Assembly: GCA_030673735.1 (NCBI GenBank)
Contig: DAOVIK010000035.1
Coordinates: 1 to 10,211 of the forward strand
DNA length: 10,211 bases
Direction of reading: 5' to 3'
Source: Anaerolineae bacterium
Lineage (GTDB): Bacteria; Chloroflexota; Anaerolineae; Anaerolineales; E44-bin32
The notes under the pieces are model-generated. The model saw nothing but the letters and a program-made list of their open reading frames with translations, was not told the origin of the DNA and ran no database searches. Both the position numbers and the translations under genes were made by a program. Shown piece by piece: positions 1-6,080 of the stretch (position 1 is the first letter of the stretch; every line of letters starts with the position of its first letter).

Positions 1-2
1 AA

Positions 3-950
3 TTGGAGACTCTCTATGGGCTGCTGGTTGTCAAGAACGGGTATCTGATCGCCGAAGGGTATTTCAACGGCGGCGCGCCGGATATGATGTACAACCTGCA
101 GTCGGTGACGAAGAGCTATACCTCGGCTTCGGTTGGGATTGCACTGGACCAAGGATGCATTTCAAGCCTGGATCGGCCGATGATGGACTTCTTTCCGGAA
201 TTCGCCGATCAGATAAACGATCCACGGAAGGAGCAGGTCACGATCCGGCATTTGCTTCAAATGCGCTCCGGATATCCCAATGATGAAGCTTCGGCATATT
301 GGGATGCGCTCATTTCGGGCAACTACCTGCCCCTGGTTGTCGATTTCCCGCTCGTCGGCGATCCGGGAACTGACTTCAACTACAGCGGGTTATCCTCACA
401 TTGGCTGGGAGTCATTGTGGCGCGGGCATGTGATACAGATCTTAGGTCTTTCGCTCAGCAGAATCTCTTCGCCCCCCTCGAAGCGGAGCTCCGCGATGAA
501 TGGATACAGGATCGGGACGGGTATTACATCGGCCTTGCGGGAATGTTCGTTTCTGCGCGTGACATGGCCAAATTCGGTTGGTTATATCTCAACGATGGAG
601 AGTACGAGGGGAACCAGGTGCTTTCAGCCAATTGGGTCGAAGATTCACTGCAAAGGTATTCGGAGGGTATCGATATTTCTGGGTGGATGCCTGGCTTGAC
701 TAGCAGATACGGCTACTTTCGCGACATCGGGTATGGCTATCAGTGGTGGTCCGCCAGGGCAGGCGATCATTATTTCAACTACGCGGCGGGACATGGCGGA
801 CAATATATTGTCTTGCTGGATGAGCTCGACATGGTTATTGTCACGGCAGCCAATCCGTTTTGGCAACAACACGATGACGAATCATGGAAGCACGAATCTG
901 CGATCATCGAGCTGGTGGGCGAGTTCATTAACTCCTTGCCGACTGAGTGA
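3..950 (+). CDS. Serine hydrolase, class C beta-lactamase-like (5' partial)
   Basis: The product belongs to the serine beta-lactamase-like fold (penicillin-binding/CubicO/AmpC-type hydrolases). Numbering from the first in-window codon, the nucleophile motif S-V-T-K is at residues 34-37, after a conserved N-L-Q. The Tyr motif is at 127-129 in F-N-Y-S-G, and the third motif is H-G-G at 264-266. The block around 180-203 (G-M-F-V-S-A-R-D-M-A-K-F-G, then L-Y-L-N-D-G) is typical of the family. The in-frame TTG at base 3 is unlikely to be the true start: the reading frame is open to the window edge and the family normally has more N-terminal sequence, often a signal peptide, so I treat the gene as cut by the window. 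The Tyr motif reads Y-S-G rather than Y-x-N. Substrate is unknown; esterase, peptidase or beta-lactamase activity cannot be told apart. The stop is TGA at 948-950. Confidence 0.9.
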   Translation: METLYGLLVVKNGYLIAEGYFNGGAPDMMYNLQSVTKSYTSASVGIALDQGCISSLDRPMMDFFPEFADQINDPRKEQVTIRHLLQMRSGYPNDEASAYWDALISGNYLPLVVDFPLVGDPGTDFNYSGLSSHWLGVIVARACDTDLRSFAQQNLFAPLEAELRDEWIQDRDGYYIGLAGMFVSARDMAKFGWLYLNDGEYEGNQVLSANWVEDSLQRYSEGIDISGWMPGLTSRYGYFRDIGYGYQWWSARAGDHYFNYAAGHGGQYIVLLDELDMVIVTAANPFWQQHDDESWKHESAIIELVGEFINSLPTE

Positions 951-1078
951 CGGGCAAGCCAGACTGAAGCAAGGACTCAACGGAAGATATCAGCGAGAAT
1001 TGGGACGAACGGTGCACTCTGAGCGAGATAGGGATGGATACGCATCCCCGCAGACCGCCACAGACATGGCGCGTGCGA

Positions 1079-1107
1079 TTGGTGCGCTTCGCAACACCAG
1101 GTAGAAT
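1079..1107 (+). promoter_or_regulatory. Sigma-70-like promoter for the small membrane protein
   Basis: A -35-like TTGGTG (1079-1084) and a -10 box TAGAAT (1102-1107, five of six matches to TATAAT) are separated by exactly 17 bases. Transcription would begin near 1114, leaving a short leader before the GTG at 1143. The -35 box is weak (three of six matches). The -10 overlaps an in-frame TTG at 1107, which argues against that TTG being the gene's start. This is inference from consensus matching only. Confidence 0.4.
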
Positions 1108-1130
1108 TGAAGGTCCATCATCAAATCCGC

Positions 1131-1138
1131 AAGGAGGT
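1131..1138 (+). promoter_or_regulatory. Strong Shine-Dalgarno site fixing the GTG start at 1143
   Basis: AAGGAGGT is a near-complete match to the anti-Shine-Dalgarno sequence and lies 4 bases before GTG at 1143. It decides the start of the downstream membrane protein gene over the TTG at 1107, which has no such site and lies inside the likely -10 box. Confidence 0.75.
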
Positions 1139-1142
1139 CATT

Positions 1143-1550
1143 GTGGGTAGATCAAAGTTGCTCCAGTACTTTGTCATCTTGGTGTTCGGCCTGATCGGGT
1201 GGGCCTTATGCGGGGCAATCATGTTCATCGGCATGGCATTAACGCCGAACATCCAACTCGTGCTCATCGTGCACGCCGTCGGCGCACCTATCATCTTCGG
1301 AGTACTCACTTGGATCTACGCCAGTAGATTTGGCTACACGAAGCCCTTGCAGACCGCGATCGCTTTCCTGCTTATCGTCGTCCTGATGGACTTCTTCGTC
1401 GTTGCACTGCTGATTAACAAGAGCTTCGACATGTTCAAGGATGTCCTGGGAACATGGATCCCGTTTCTGCTGATCTTTGCCTCGACGTTCATCGTAGCCC
1501 GTTTGATAGAAAGAAAAACCTACGACGTACCATACAACATCCGCGCATAG
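1143..1550 (+). CDS. Four-helix small membrane protein of unknown function
   Basis: I do not recognise this 135-residue protein. It has four hydrophobic segments, about residues 8-31, 38-60, 71-91 and 102-119, with short loops and a basic C-terminal tail (R-L-I-E-R-K). Possible functional residues in or beside the membrane are His44, Pro49, Asp83 and Asn92. The loop R-F-G-Y-T-K-P between helices 2 and 3 is positively charged and probably cytoplasmic. Start: GTG 1143 has the strong AAGGAGGT site at 1131-1138; an upstream in-frame TTG (1107) would add 12 residues but overlaps a promoter -10 box. It sits 192 bases after the serine hydrolase with its own promoter-like sequence and is followed by a hairpin, so it is probably a single-gene transcript. 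That it is a real gene is supported by coherent membrane topology, the ribosome binding site and the stop just before a terminator-like hairpin. Confidence 0.8.
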   Translation: MGRSKLLQYFVILVFGLIGWALCGAIMFIGMALTPNIQLVLIVHAVGAPIIFGVLTWIYASRFGYTKPLQTAIAFLLIVVLMDFFVVALLINKSFDMFKDVLGTWIPFLLIFASTFIVARLIERKTYDVPYNIRA

Positions 1551-1565
1551 CCCTTAACATATGGC

Positions 1566-1592
1566 GATGCCTTCTCTCTCAGAGAAGGCATC
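1566..1592. terminator. Perfect 12-bp hairpin between convergent genes, likely bidirectional terminator
   Basis: Bases 1566-1577 and 1581-1592 are perfect reverse complements (12 bp) around a 3-base CTC loop. The hairpin lies 16 bases after the plus-strand stop and about 50 bases past the minus-strand WD40 stop, so it is well placed to end transcription from both sides. Neither side has a clear T-tract (the plus side continues CGTTCAT), so it is not a classic intrinsic terminator. It could instead protect transcript 3' ends. Confidence 0.65.
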
Positions 1593-1641
1593 CGTTCATA
1601 ATCGCGAGTTGCACCATACAAAGGGCAGGAAGCCATCCGGC

Positions 1642-2991
1642 CTACTGCTCGACGGCCCAGAAGTGAACACTCCCTTCCTCCCAGGATGCCGATACGAGCA
1701 ACCGCCCTCCATGGACGAAGAACAGTCGAAAGACCTGCTCCTGCCCACCATCCAACTCCGTGAGCATCTCACCACTCTCCACGTCCCAGAGTCGAATCAA
1801 GCCATCATACGTGACCGTCGCCAAGATAGATCCGTCCGGCGAGAATGCGATCTCCACGGCGGCTTCGCCATTCACAAGTGTGTTGATCTTATACCCTGAT
1901 TCAGTGTCCCAGAGATCCACAACTCCAGTGAATTCGTCACCAATCAGCGCCGCCGAAGTCGTCACCAAGATCTCGCTGTTGGGCGAGAATTCAACCTCAC
2001 TGACGTAATCGTCGTGCTCCAGCAAAGCAATCCCCGCGCCGCTCGCGATTTCCGTAAGTTGAACGTTTGCTCTCGAAACCCATGCCGCTCTGGTCCAATC
2101 CGGCGAGAATCGCACGTCGTACAAAGGGGATGCCCATTGCCAGGGAAATCGCCACATCTGCGAGGGTTCACCACTCATGACCTCCTCGATGTTCCACAGC
2201 TTGATTCCCCTGAATGGCCCTCCAACATGGACTGTAGCCAGCCACCTGAGATCCGGCGAGAAGCTCATGCTATTTATCATCCAGCCTGCCGATAGCGAGC
2301 CCAGCGGGACGCCGGTTTCAACATCCCATATTTCCACCCAATTCTGTGGACCTCCCCCAGCAAGCAGGTCTCCTCCCGGAGAAAACGCAAGCTCATTGAA
2401 ATCATAATCAACTACGTTTCTTAGAATTCCGCTGTAGACATCAAAGTGTCGGACGCCTCCCTCATGGAAAGCCATCGCCAGGCTATTGGAGGCCATCGCA
2501 ACCGCAGCCAGATCCCCGTATTCGGATGTTTCAATGATGCTCGTCGGGCTGAGATTATGCGTTGCCACCAGCGCCGTGCGATCCGCGGTGACCAGCGCCA
2601 TTTGAGTCCAATCAGCCGATCCGAGAACTTCGATCAAATCGACCGGGGAATGGGTGTAGAGCAATGCAACTGATGACGCGGTATCGGGGTCGATGACCGG
2701 CCAGTCCAATCCCAAAATGAAATCCAGGCCAGGAGAAAGCATCGGCGTTGGAGTAAGCGTTGCGATTTCAGTGCTTTTCGGGGTTGCCGTTTCCGTCGCG
2801 AGCGAGGTCGCTGTCGCGGTAGGATGCTCCGTTGGCACAGGAGTTACCGACGGCATGCAGGATCCAAGCGCGATCGTTGCGACGAGTAATCCGGAGGCTG
2901 TTGCTGCAAAGGATCGAGGCCAAATCCCAGACCCTTCAGATCTCCGGATGGAAATCCTGGTTTGGTGTTGTTCTTTCATCGAACCTTTCAC
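1642..2991 (-). CDS. WD40-repeat lipoprotein with Thr/Pro-rich stalk
   Basis: A predicted cell-surface lipoprotein of 449 residues. The N-terminus has a basic region, a hydrophobic segment (about 33-43) and a lipobox-like L-G-S-C with the lipidated Cys at about residue 45. A Thr/Pro/Ala-rich linker (about 47-85) is the kind of wall-spanning stalk common in Chloroflexota surface proteins. The rest reads as seven or eight beta-propeller blades with recurring F-S-P-D-G and L-W-D-V-E-S-G signatures (for example I-A-F-S-P-D-G followed by I-R-L-W-D-V-E-S-G near the C-terminus); the first two and the last blades are degenerate. WD40 propellers are binding scaffolds, and no enzyme domain is attached. 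Start: GTG 2991 has GGAGG 7 bases upstream; ATG 2979 (four codons later) is the alternative, with only a weak AAAGG. It is the last gene of a four-gene minus-strand run, 68 bases after the ClbS-like gene. The ligand is unknown. Confidence 0.85.
   Translation of the reverse strand: MKGSMKEQHQTRISIRRSEGSGIWPRSFAATASGLLVATIALGSCMPSVTPVPTEHPTATATSLATETATPKSTEIATLTPTPMLSPGLDFILGLDWPVIDPDTASSVALLYTHSPVDLIEVLGSADWTQMALVTADRTALVATHNLSPTSIIETSEYGDLAAVAMASNSLAMAFHEGGVRHFDVYSGILRNVVDYDFNELAFSPGGDLLAGGGPQNWVEIWDVETGVPLGSLSAGWMINSMSFSPDLRWLATVHVGGPFRGIKLWNIEEVMSGEPSQMWRFPWQWASPLYDVRFSPDWTRAAWVSRANVQLTEIASGAGIALLEHDDYVSEVEFSPNSEILVTTSAALIGDEFTGVVDLWDTESGYKINTLVNGEAAVEIAFSPDGSILATVTYDGLIRLWDVESGEMLTELDGGQEQVFRLFFVHGGRLLVSASWEEGSVHFWAVEQ
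1835..2262. repeat. Recurring 11-mer encoding the WD40 F-S-P-D motif
   Basis: The exact 11-mer TCCGGCGAGAA (plus-strand reading) occurs at 1835-1845, 2099-2109 and 2252-2262, with near matches near 1981 and 2375. On the coding strand it encodes the F-S-P-D-(G) turn of successive propeller blades. This is a periodic coding repeat, not a mobile or regulatory repeat. Confidence 0.7.
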
Positions 2992-3059
2992 CGGATTACC
3001 TCCCACCTTTGCGACAAAGCAAAAATGATCCAACCTTCTCTTTACCAGTTCGCGCCCTG

Positions 3060-3566
3060 CTACGTGCTTGCCGCAAATGCCTGTATCTCTTCCAAGTGCT
3101 GCTTCTCGTCGTCGAGCTCTGTCTGGAGCAGCCGCGAGATCAGTACGATATAGCCACGTGCCCGGATGCCGCGGTCCTTTTCGAATTCTTCCGCAGGTAT
3201 CTGCTGCAAGCTCACGATCAATTCTCTATGCGTCCGCTTCAGCAGCTCGATTAGGTCTTCGAGGTCGTAGCGCTTGTACTCAGCGATCAGCTTGGCATTA
3301 TAGGATGTCCAGTCCTTATCCCGATGCGCATAGAACGTCGGCAACTCGCCGCGCAGGATCTCCTGGACAGCCTGACGATTGGTTACGTCCCAGCCGGCCA
3401 GGTGGGCCAGAAGATCCTTCAGAGACCACTCCCCCTGGAATCTCTCATCCTGCAGTTGGTCCTCGATCCCCGCAGCTTCTTCGAGAATGCGCGCTCGGAC
3501 CTCAACCAAACCTGCAAGCAATGCGCTCTTCTCGCCGGCTGTCTTCTTGCTCCCGCGCTTCACCAT
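3060..3566 (-). CDS. DinB/ClbS-like four-helix bundle protein
   Basis: A 168-residue, mostly helical soluble protein. Residues about 47-60 read W-S-L-K-D-L-L-A-H-L-A-G-W-D, the hallmark helix of the DinB/ClbS/DfsB superfamily. A later block (D-W-T-S-Y-N, then D-L-E-D-L-I-E-L-L and a P-A-E-E turn) resembles the ClbS/DfsB branch (DUF1706) more than thiol-transferring DinB proteins. Candidate metal or active-site residues are His55 and His157 (E-K-Q-H-L-E-E-I). ClbS in E. coli is a colibactin self-resistance hydrolase, but most family members have no known substrate, and no toxin synthesis genes are in this window. Start: ATG 3566 is preferred over a TTG three codons upstream (3575); neither has a strong ribosome binding site, so translation may be coupled to the upstream Lit-like gene, which ends 35 bases earlier. 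Confidence 0.75.
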   Translation of the reverse strand: MVKRGSKKTAGEKSALLAGLVEVRARILEEAAGIEDQLQDERFQGEWSLKDLLAHLAGWDVTNRQAVQEILRGELPTFYAHRDKDWTSYNAKLIAEYKRYDLEDLIELLKRTHRELIVSLQQIPAEEFEKDRGIRARGYIVLISRLLQTELDDEKQHLEEIQAFAAST

Positions 3567-3601
3567 CTCTACCAAACATCATCAATGCCGCTCAAGCTTG
3601 T

Positions 3602-4297
3602 TCAATCGCTAGTCGCATCCTTCTTCAACTGCCTCGAGGCAACCAGATGTGTGAGCCCGGAAAGGCCCGCGGTGAGTCCGATAATGAAGATGAAGACGAC
3701 TTGCCAGAACCGCACAGGGAATAGGCGAATCAGTGTGTCGCTGTAGCGGAACAGCCAAGTGTCGCCCTCAAAGAAGATGCGATGAAAGCCCACGAACACG
3801 AACGAAAACGAAACGATCAAGGTGATGCTTAGCACCAACAGGAACCAGAGCATGATCTTGGCGCCGAGACGCAAGCTGGCCCAAAACGCCTCCCGCCGTC
3901 CGGTCCTATGCATGACGACTCCTAGAATTACCACGGACGCCAATCCAACAACCCACACGCCCAACACCAACTGCGTCAAACGCTTGACGTCTACCATGTG
4001 TTGCAGTTCACGCTGGTTGTATACCTCGCTTCCATCATCAAATTCGAGGTCCCCGAGGAATTCGATGCCCTCATTGTTGAGCAGGTAATCCAGCGCGATC
4101 GGGGCCCAATACAATCGATCCTCTAACGTGAACCCATAGGTATCCTCGGGAAAACCCGGAAGCCGGTATTCGATGTGAACGAATGCGTCAGTAAGCAACA
4201 AGCGCAAGCTTGTCAGTAACAGAACGAAAGGCACCAGCGCAGTAATCAGCACGCGTGCAATGATGGTCCAAGGTGGTTGGCGGGCTTCGTTGTTCAC
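3602..4297 (-). CDS. DUF1461/Lit-like integral membrane protein (possible lipoprotein intramolecular transacylase)
   Basis: A 231-residue protein matching the TIGR01906/DUF1461 pattern: one N-terminal membrane helix (about 11-35), an external domain of about 70 residues with Y-G-F-T-L-E-D-R, then H-M-V-D-V-K before helix 2 (about 107-129), helix 3 (about 146-169), an external F-V-G-F-H-R-I-F-F loop followed by W and D-T-L-I-R-L-F-P-V-R-F-W, and helix 4 (about 197-218). This family includes Lit of Enterococcus and Bacillus, which moves an acyl chain from the diacylglycerol to the N-terminal Cys amine of lipoproteins. Its two essential histidines correspond to His100 and His172 here, 72 residues apart. 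Start: GTG 4297 has GAGGAG (4304-4309) 6 bases upstream, whereas GTG 4303 directly abuts that site. Translation is probably coupled to the upstream gene, which stops at 4300. Family assignment is from memory of motifs; activity is inferred. Confidence 0.75.
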   Translation of the reverse strand: MNNEARQPPWTIIARVLITALVPFVLLLTSLRLLLTDAFVHIEYRLPGFPEDTYGFTLEDRLYWAPIALDYLLNNEGIEFLGDLEFDDGSEVYNQRELQHMVDVKRLTQLVLGVWVVGLASVVILGVVMHRTGRREAFWASLRLGAKIMLWFLLVLSITLIVSFSFVFVGFHRIFFEGDTWLFRYSDTLIRLFPVRFWQVVFIFIIGLTAGLSGLTHLVASRQLKKDATSD

Positions 4298-4299
4298 GG

Positions 4300-5865
4300 T
4301 CACTCCTCAATGACTGGGCCCAGACCCAGTCCACTTCCCAGCACGTAGCGAATCACGATGGAGTTCACCAAGTTCTCGACCGGCGCCCTGTCGTCAGTGA
4401 AGACTACGTCGCTCTCGGGTGTAGGTTGCAGGTTCTCGGCCGCACGCTGCAGCACGTCGATCAGAAACGGATGCACTCCTTGCTGTTCTTGTAGGGCGTG
4501 CAAGTTTGCGACCAGGTTATCGTTCGTGCTGGGCTGCACCGTGGCATACACGATCGAGTTGAAGGCACTGGGAACATCCACGACATGGATCGATGGAAAA
4601 ACTGTAGCCATGGTCCCTACCAACGCTTCGATCAATCGCCGGTCCCCGGGGGTTCGTCCGACGTTGATCACCACCACGCCATCCGGCAGCAAATGGTTAT
4701 GTACTGACTCAAAAAACTCGCGCGTGGTGAGATGCCAGGGAATGTAGGGCGGGCGATAGGCGTCAATCGCAAGAACGCTGTAGCGATGCGGGCTGTGCTC
4801 CAAACCCCAGCGGCCGTCGGCAGCGATTGCCTCCAGGTTCTCCTCGTTCATGTCGAAGAACTCCCGGCCCACCGCAATCACCTCGGGATCGATCTCCCAA
4901 CCGTCGATTGGGATTGGTCCGAACACCTGCGTGTACTGCTTGGCAACCGTGCCGGCAGCCAATCCCACTAGTCCCACTCGCTGGACTGAACTTGGATCCA
5001 CAGTAGGTTGATTGAAGAACGGCGCCGCCAGGAAATAGTCCCAGGTTCCGTAGGTCGCGAGCTGGCCCGGCGAATATACCGAATGAATTCCCTGACCCTC
5101 ATTGAGCAGCAGGTACCGAACGCCGTTCTGCTCGATAACCTGGATGTAGTTGTATGCGGATTCGGTCTCGTAGATCTGCCCTGCGCTGGTTTTGATCGGG
5201 CTGGCGATCGTCAGCCAAGAGAGCACCACGAGTACAACCGGCATCCAGAGGTGAATGAGCAACGAACGACGATTGACAAGCCCCAATCCGGTCAGGCCAA
5301 CAGCCATGAGCGCAAGGCTGAGCACCAGGAAGGTGCGCGCAGTGCCGATGCTGGGGATGAGCACCAGAACAGGCAGGAACGTGCCCACGATCGAGCCCAG
5401 TGTGGAGATGGCATAGATGCGGCCTGACACCTTTCCGGCTTGCTCGGTATCTACGATGGCCAGGCGGATTGCGAATGGAGACACACACCCCAGCAGAGTG
5501 ACCGGCACACTGAACAACACCAGCACTGCGATGAACGAGCCTGCCATAACGGCAGCGTCCAATCGTTCGACAGAACCCACCGCGGCACTCAACACCGGCC
5601 GCGCCACGATTGGAACCAAGCCGGCAGTGAAGGCCGCCCAAGACAAGAGCCGGTAGAACGTGAGAGCATGCGGCGAACGATCTGCCCAGCGTCCACCGAT
5701 GAAATAGCCCGCGGTCAGGTAGACCAGGATCAGGCCGATGATGTTGGCCCACACCAGGTTGCTAGTGCCGAAAACGTTTCCCAACAGCCTGGAGGCAGTC
5801 AGCTCGACGCCCAGGGTGGTCATTCCCGCCACGAATACAGCAATCGTCAACATCCATTTGCGCAT
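4300..5865 (-). CDS. Membrane-fused spermidine-synthase-like protein (fused MFS/spermidine synthase family)
   Basis: A 521-residue two-domain protein. Residues 1 to about 225 form some seven or eight membrane helices, with the typical start G-M-T-T-L-G-V-E-L-T-A-S-R-L-L and a helix-loop Y-F-I-G-G-R-W-A-D-R-S. The cytoplasmic C-terminal part is a Rossmann-fold aminopropyltransferase/methyltransferase-like domain: nucleotide loop G-L-V-G-L-A-A-G-T (about 298-306), acidic W-E-I-D-P-E (E324, D326), A-I-D-A-Y (D368, the position of the catalytic Asp of spermidine synthases), I-P-W-H-L-T-T-R-E-F-F, and T-D-D-R-A-P-V-E near the C-terminus. The classic G-G-G-D-G loop is absent, as is usual in this fused family, so polyamine synthesis is not assured and the substrate is unknown. 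Start: ATG 5865 has GGAG 6 bases upstream; the frame is open to 5940, but that segment overlaps a promoter-like sequence. It is the first gene of the minus-strand run. Confidence 0.85.
   Translation of the reverse strand: MRKWMLTIAVFVAGMTTLGVELTASRLLGNVFGTSNLVWANIIGLILVYLTAGYFIGGRWADRSPHALTFYRLLSWAAFTAGLVPIVARPVLSAAVGSVERLDAAVMAGSFIAVLVLFSVPVTLLGCVSPFAIRLAIVDTEQAGKVSGRIYAISTLGSIVGTFLPVLVLIPSIGTARTFLVLSLALMAVGLTGLGLVNRRSLLIHLWMPVVLVVLSWLTIASPIKTSAGQIYETESAYNYIQVIEQNGVRYLLLNEGQGIHSVYSPGQLATYGTWDYFLAAPFFNQPTVDPSSVQRVGLVGLAAGTVAKQYTQVFGPIPIDGWEIDPEVIAVGREFFDMNEENLEAIAADGRWGLEHSPHRYSVLAIDAYRPPYIPWHLTTREFFESVHNHLLPDGVVVINVGRTPGDRRLIEALVGTMATVFPSIHVVDVPSAFNSIVYATVQPSTNDNLVANLHALQEQQGVHPFLIDVLQRAAENLQPTPESDVVFTDDRAPVENLVNSIVIRYVLGSGLGLGPVIEE
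4304..4309 (-). promoter_or_regulatory. Shine-Dalgarno GAGGAG choosing GTG 4297
   Basis: GAGGAG on the minus strand lies inside the last codons of the upstream gene. It directly touches GTG 4303 (no spacer) but is 6 bases from the second in-frame GTG at 4297. Normal spacing therefore favours the second GTG, giving a 2-base gap rather than a 4-base overlap with the upstream stop. Confidence 0.55.
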
Positions 5866-5907
5866 CAACTGCTCCAGCCCTACATATTCGCGCTCAAAGC
5901 ACCGCAT

Positions 5908-5918
5908 GCACATTGTGC
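5908..5918. promoter_or_regulatory. Small palindrome over the -10 box, possible operator
   Basis: GCACATTGTGC has 5-bp inverted arms around a single central base and covers the whole -10 box of the proposed promoter for the downstream gene run. A regulator binding there would block RNA polymerase. The arms are short and could arise by chance. Confidence 0.25.
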
Positions 5919-5940
5919 CTTGGTCATTCGCTGCTGACAA
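5912..5940 (-). promoter_or_regulatory. Sigma-70-like promoter for the four-gene minus-strand run
   Basis: On the minus strand, TTGTCA (5940-5935, five of six matches) and CACAAT (5917-5912, four of six) are separated by exactly 17 bases. Transcription would begin near 5905, about 40 bases before ATG 5865. Position between an upstream terminator and the first gene of the run supports it. Bases 5866-6019 hold no other gene that I can support. Confidence 0.45.
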
Positions 5941-6019
5941 GGGCTTGAAGGCACCCCATCAACTGCGAATCCCCCACAATACTATGGCAAATGGATCAAA
6001 TCCTTCTTCCGTCAACACG

Positions 6020-6045
6020 AAAACAGGCCCGCACGTTCGGGCCTG
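6020..6045 (-). terminator. Rho-independent terminator after the DUF58 gene
   Basis: On the minus strand CAGGCCCG (6045-6038), a 6-base loop and CGGGCCTG (6031-6024) form a perfect GC-rich 8-bp stem followed at once by TTTTCGTG. It lies 35 bases past the stop of the DUF58 gene and before the promoter of the next run, so it marks the operon boundary. Confidence 0.85.
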
Positions 6046-6080
6046 ATGGCGCGCTACGAATTGACGATAGCCCTTGGACT

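Noticed and set aside
1031..1048. GGGATG/CATCCC hairpin as a terminator of the serine hydrolase
   Set aside because: The stem is only 6 bp and no T-tract follows, so I cannot support it as a terminator.
733..1104. Plus-strand open frame overlapping the end of the serine hydrolase and running into the gap
   Set aside because: Most of it is out of frame inside the hydrolase, and the translated tail has no family features; bases 951-1142 are better read as an intergenic region with a promoter.
1107..1142. TTG start for the small membrane protein
   Set aside because: It has no ribosome binding site and overlaps the likely -10 box; GTG 1143 has an excellent site.
3060..3566. Colibactin-type toxin/self-resistance island
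   Set aside because: Only a resistance-like protein is present; there are no polyketide or peptide synthetase genes, so the context does not support it.
3068..3724. Plus-strand open frame of about 218 codons across the ClbS-like and Lit-like genes
   Set aside because: It is antisense to two well-supported genes, has a low-complexity Arg/Ser/Pro composition and no ribosome binding site or domain; it is a shadow frame.
5099..5752. Minus-strand open frame of about 217 codons inside the fused spermidine-synthase-like gene
   Set aside because: It is an alternative frame of the same strand with His/Arg/Gly-rich composition and no recognisable motifs; the membrane-protein frame is clearly the coding one.
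4300..5865. Naming the fused protein SpeE
   Set aside because: It lacks the G-G-G-D-G loop and is fused to membrane helices; polyamine synthesis is not established for this family.
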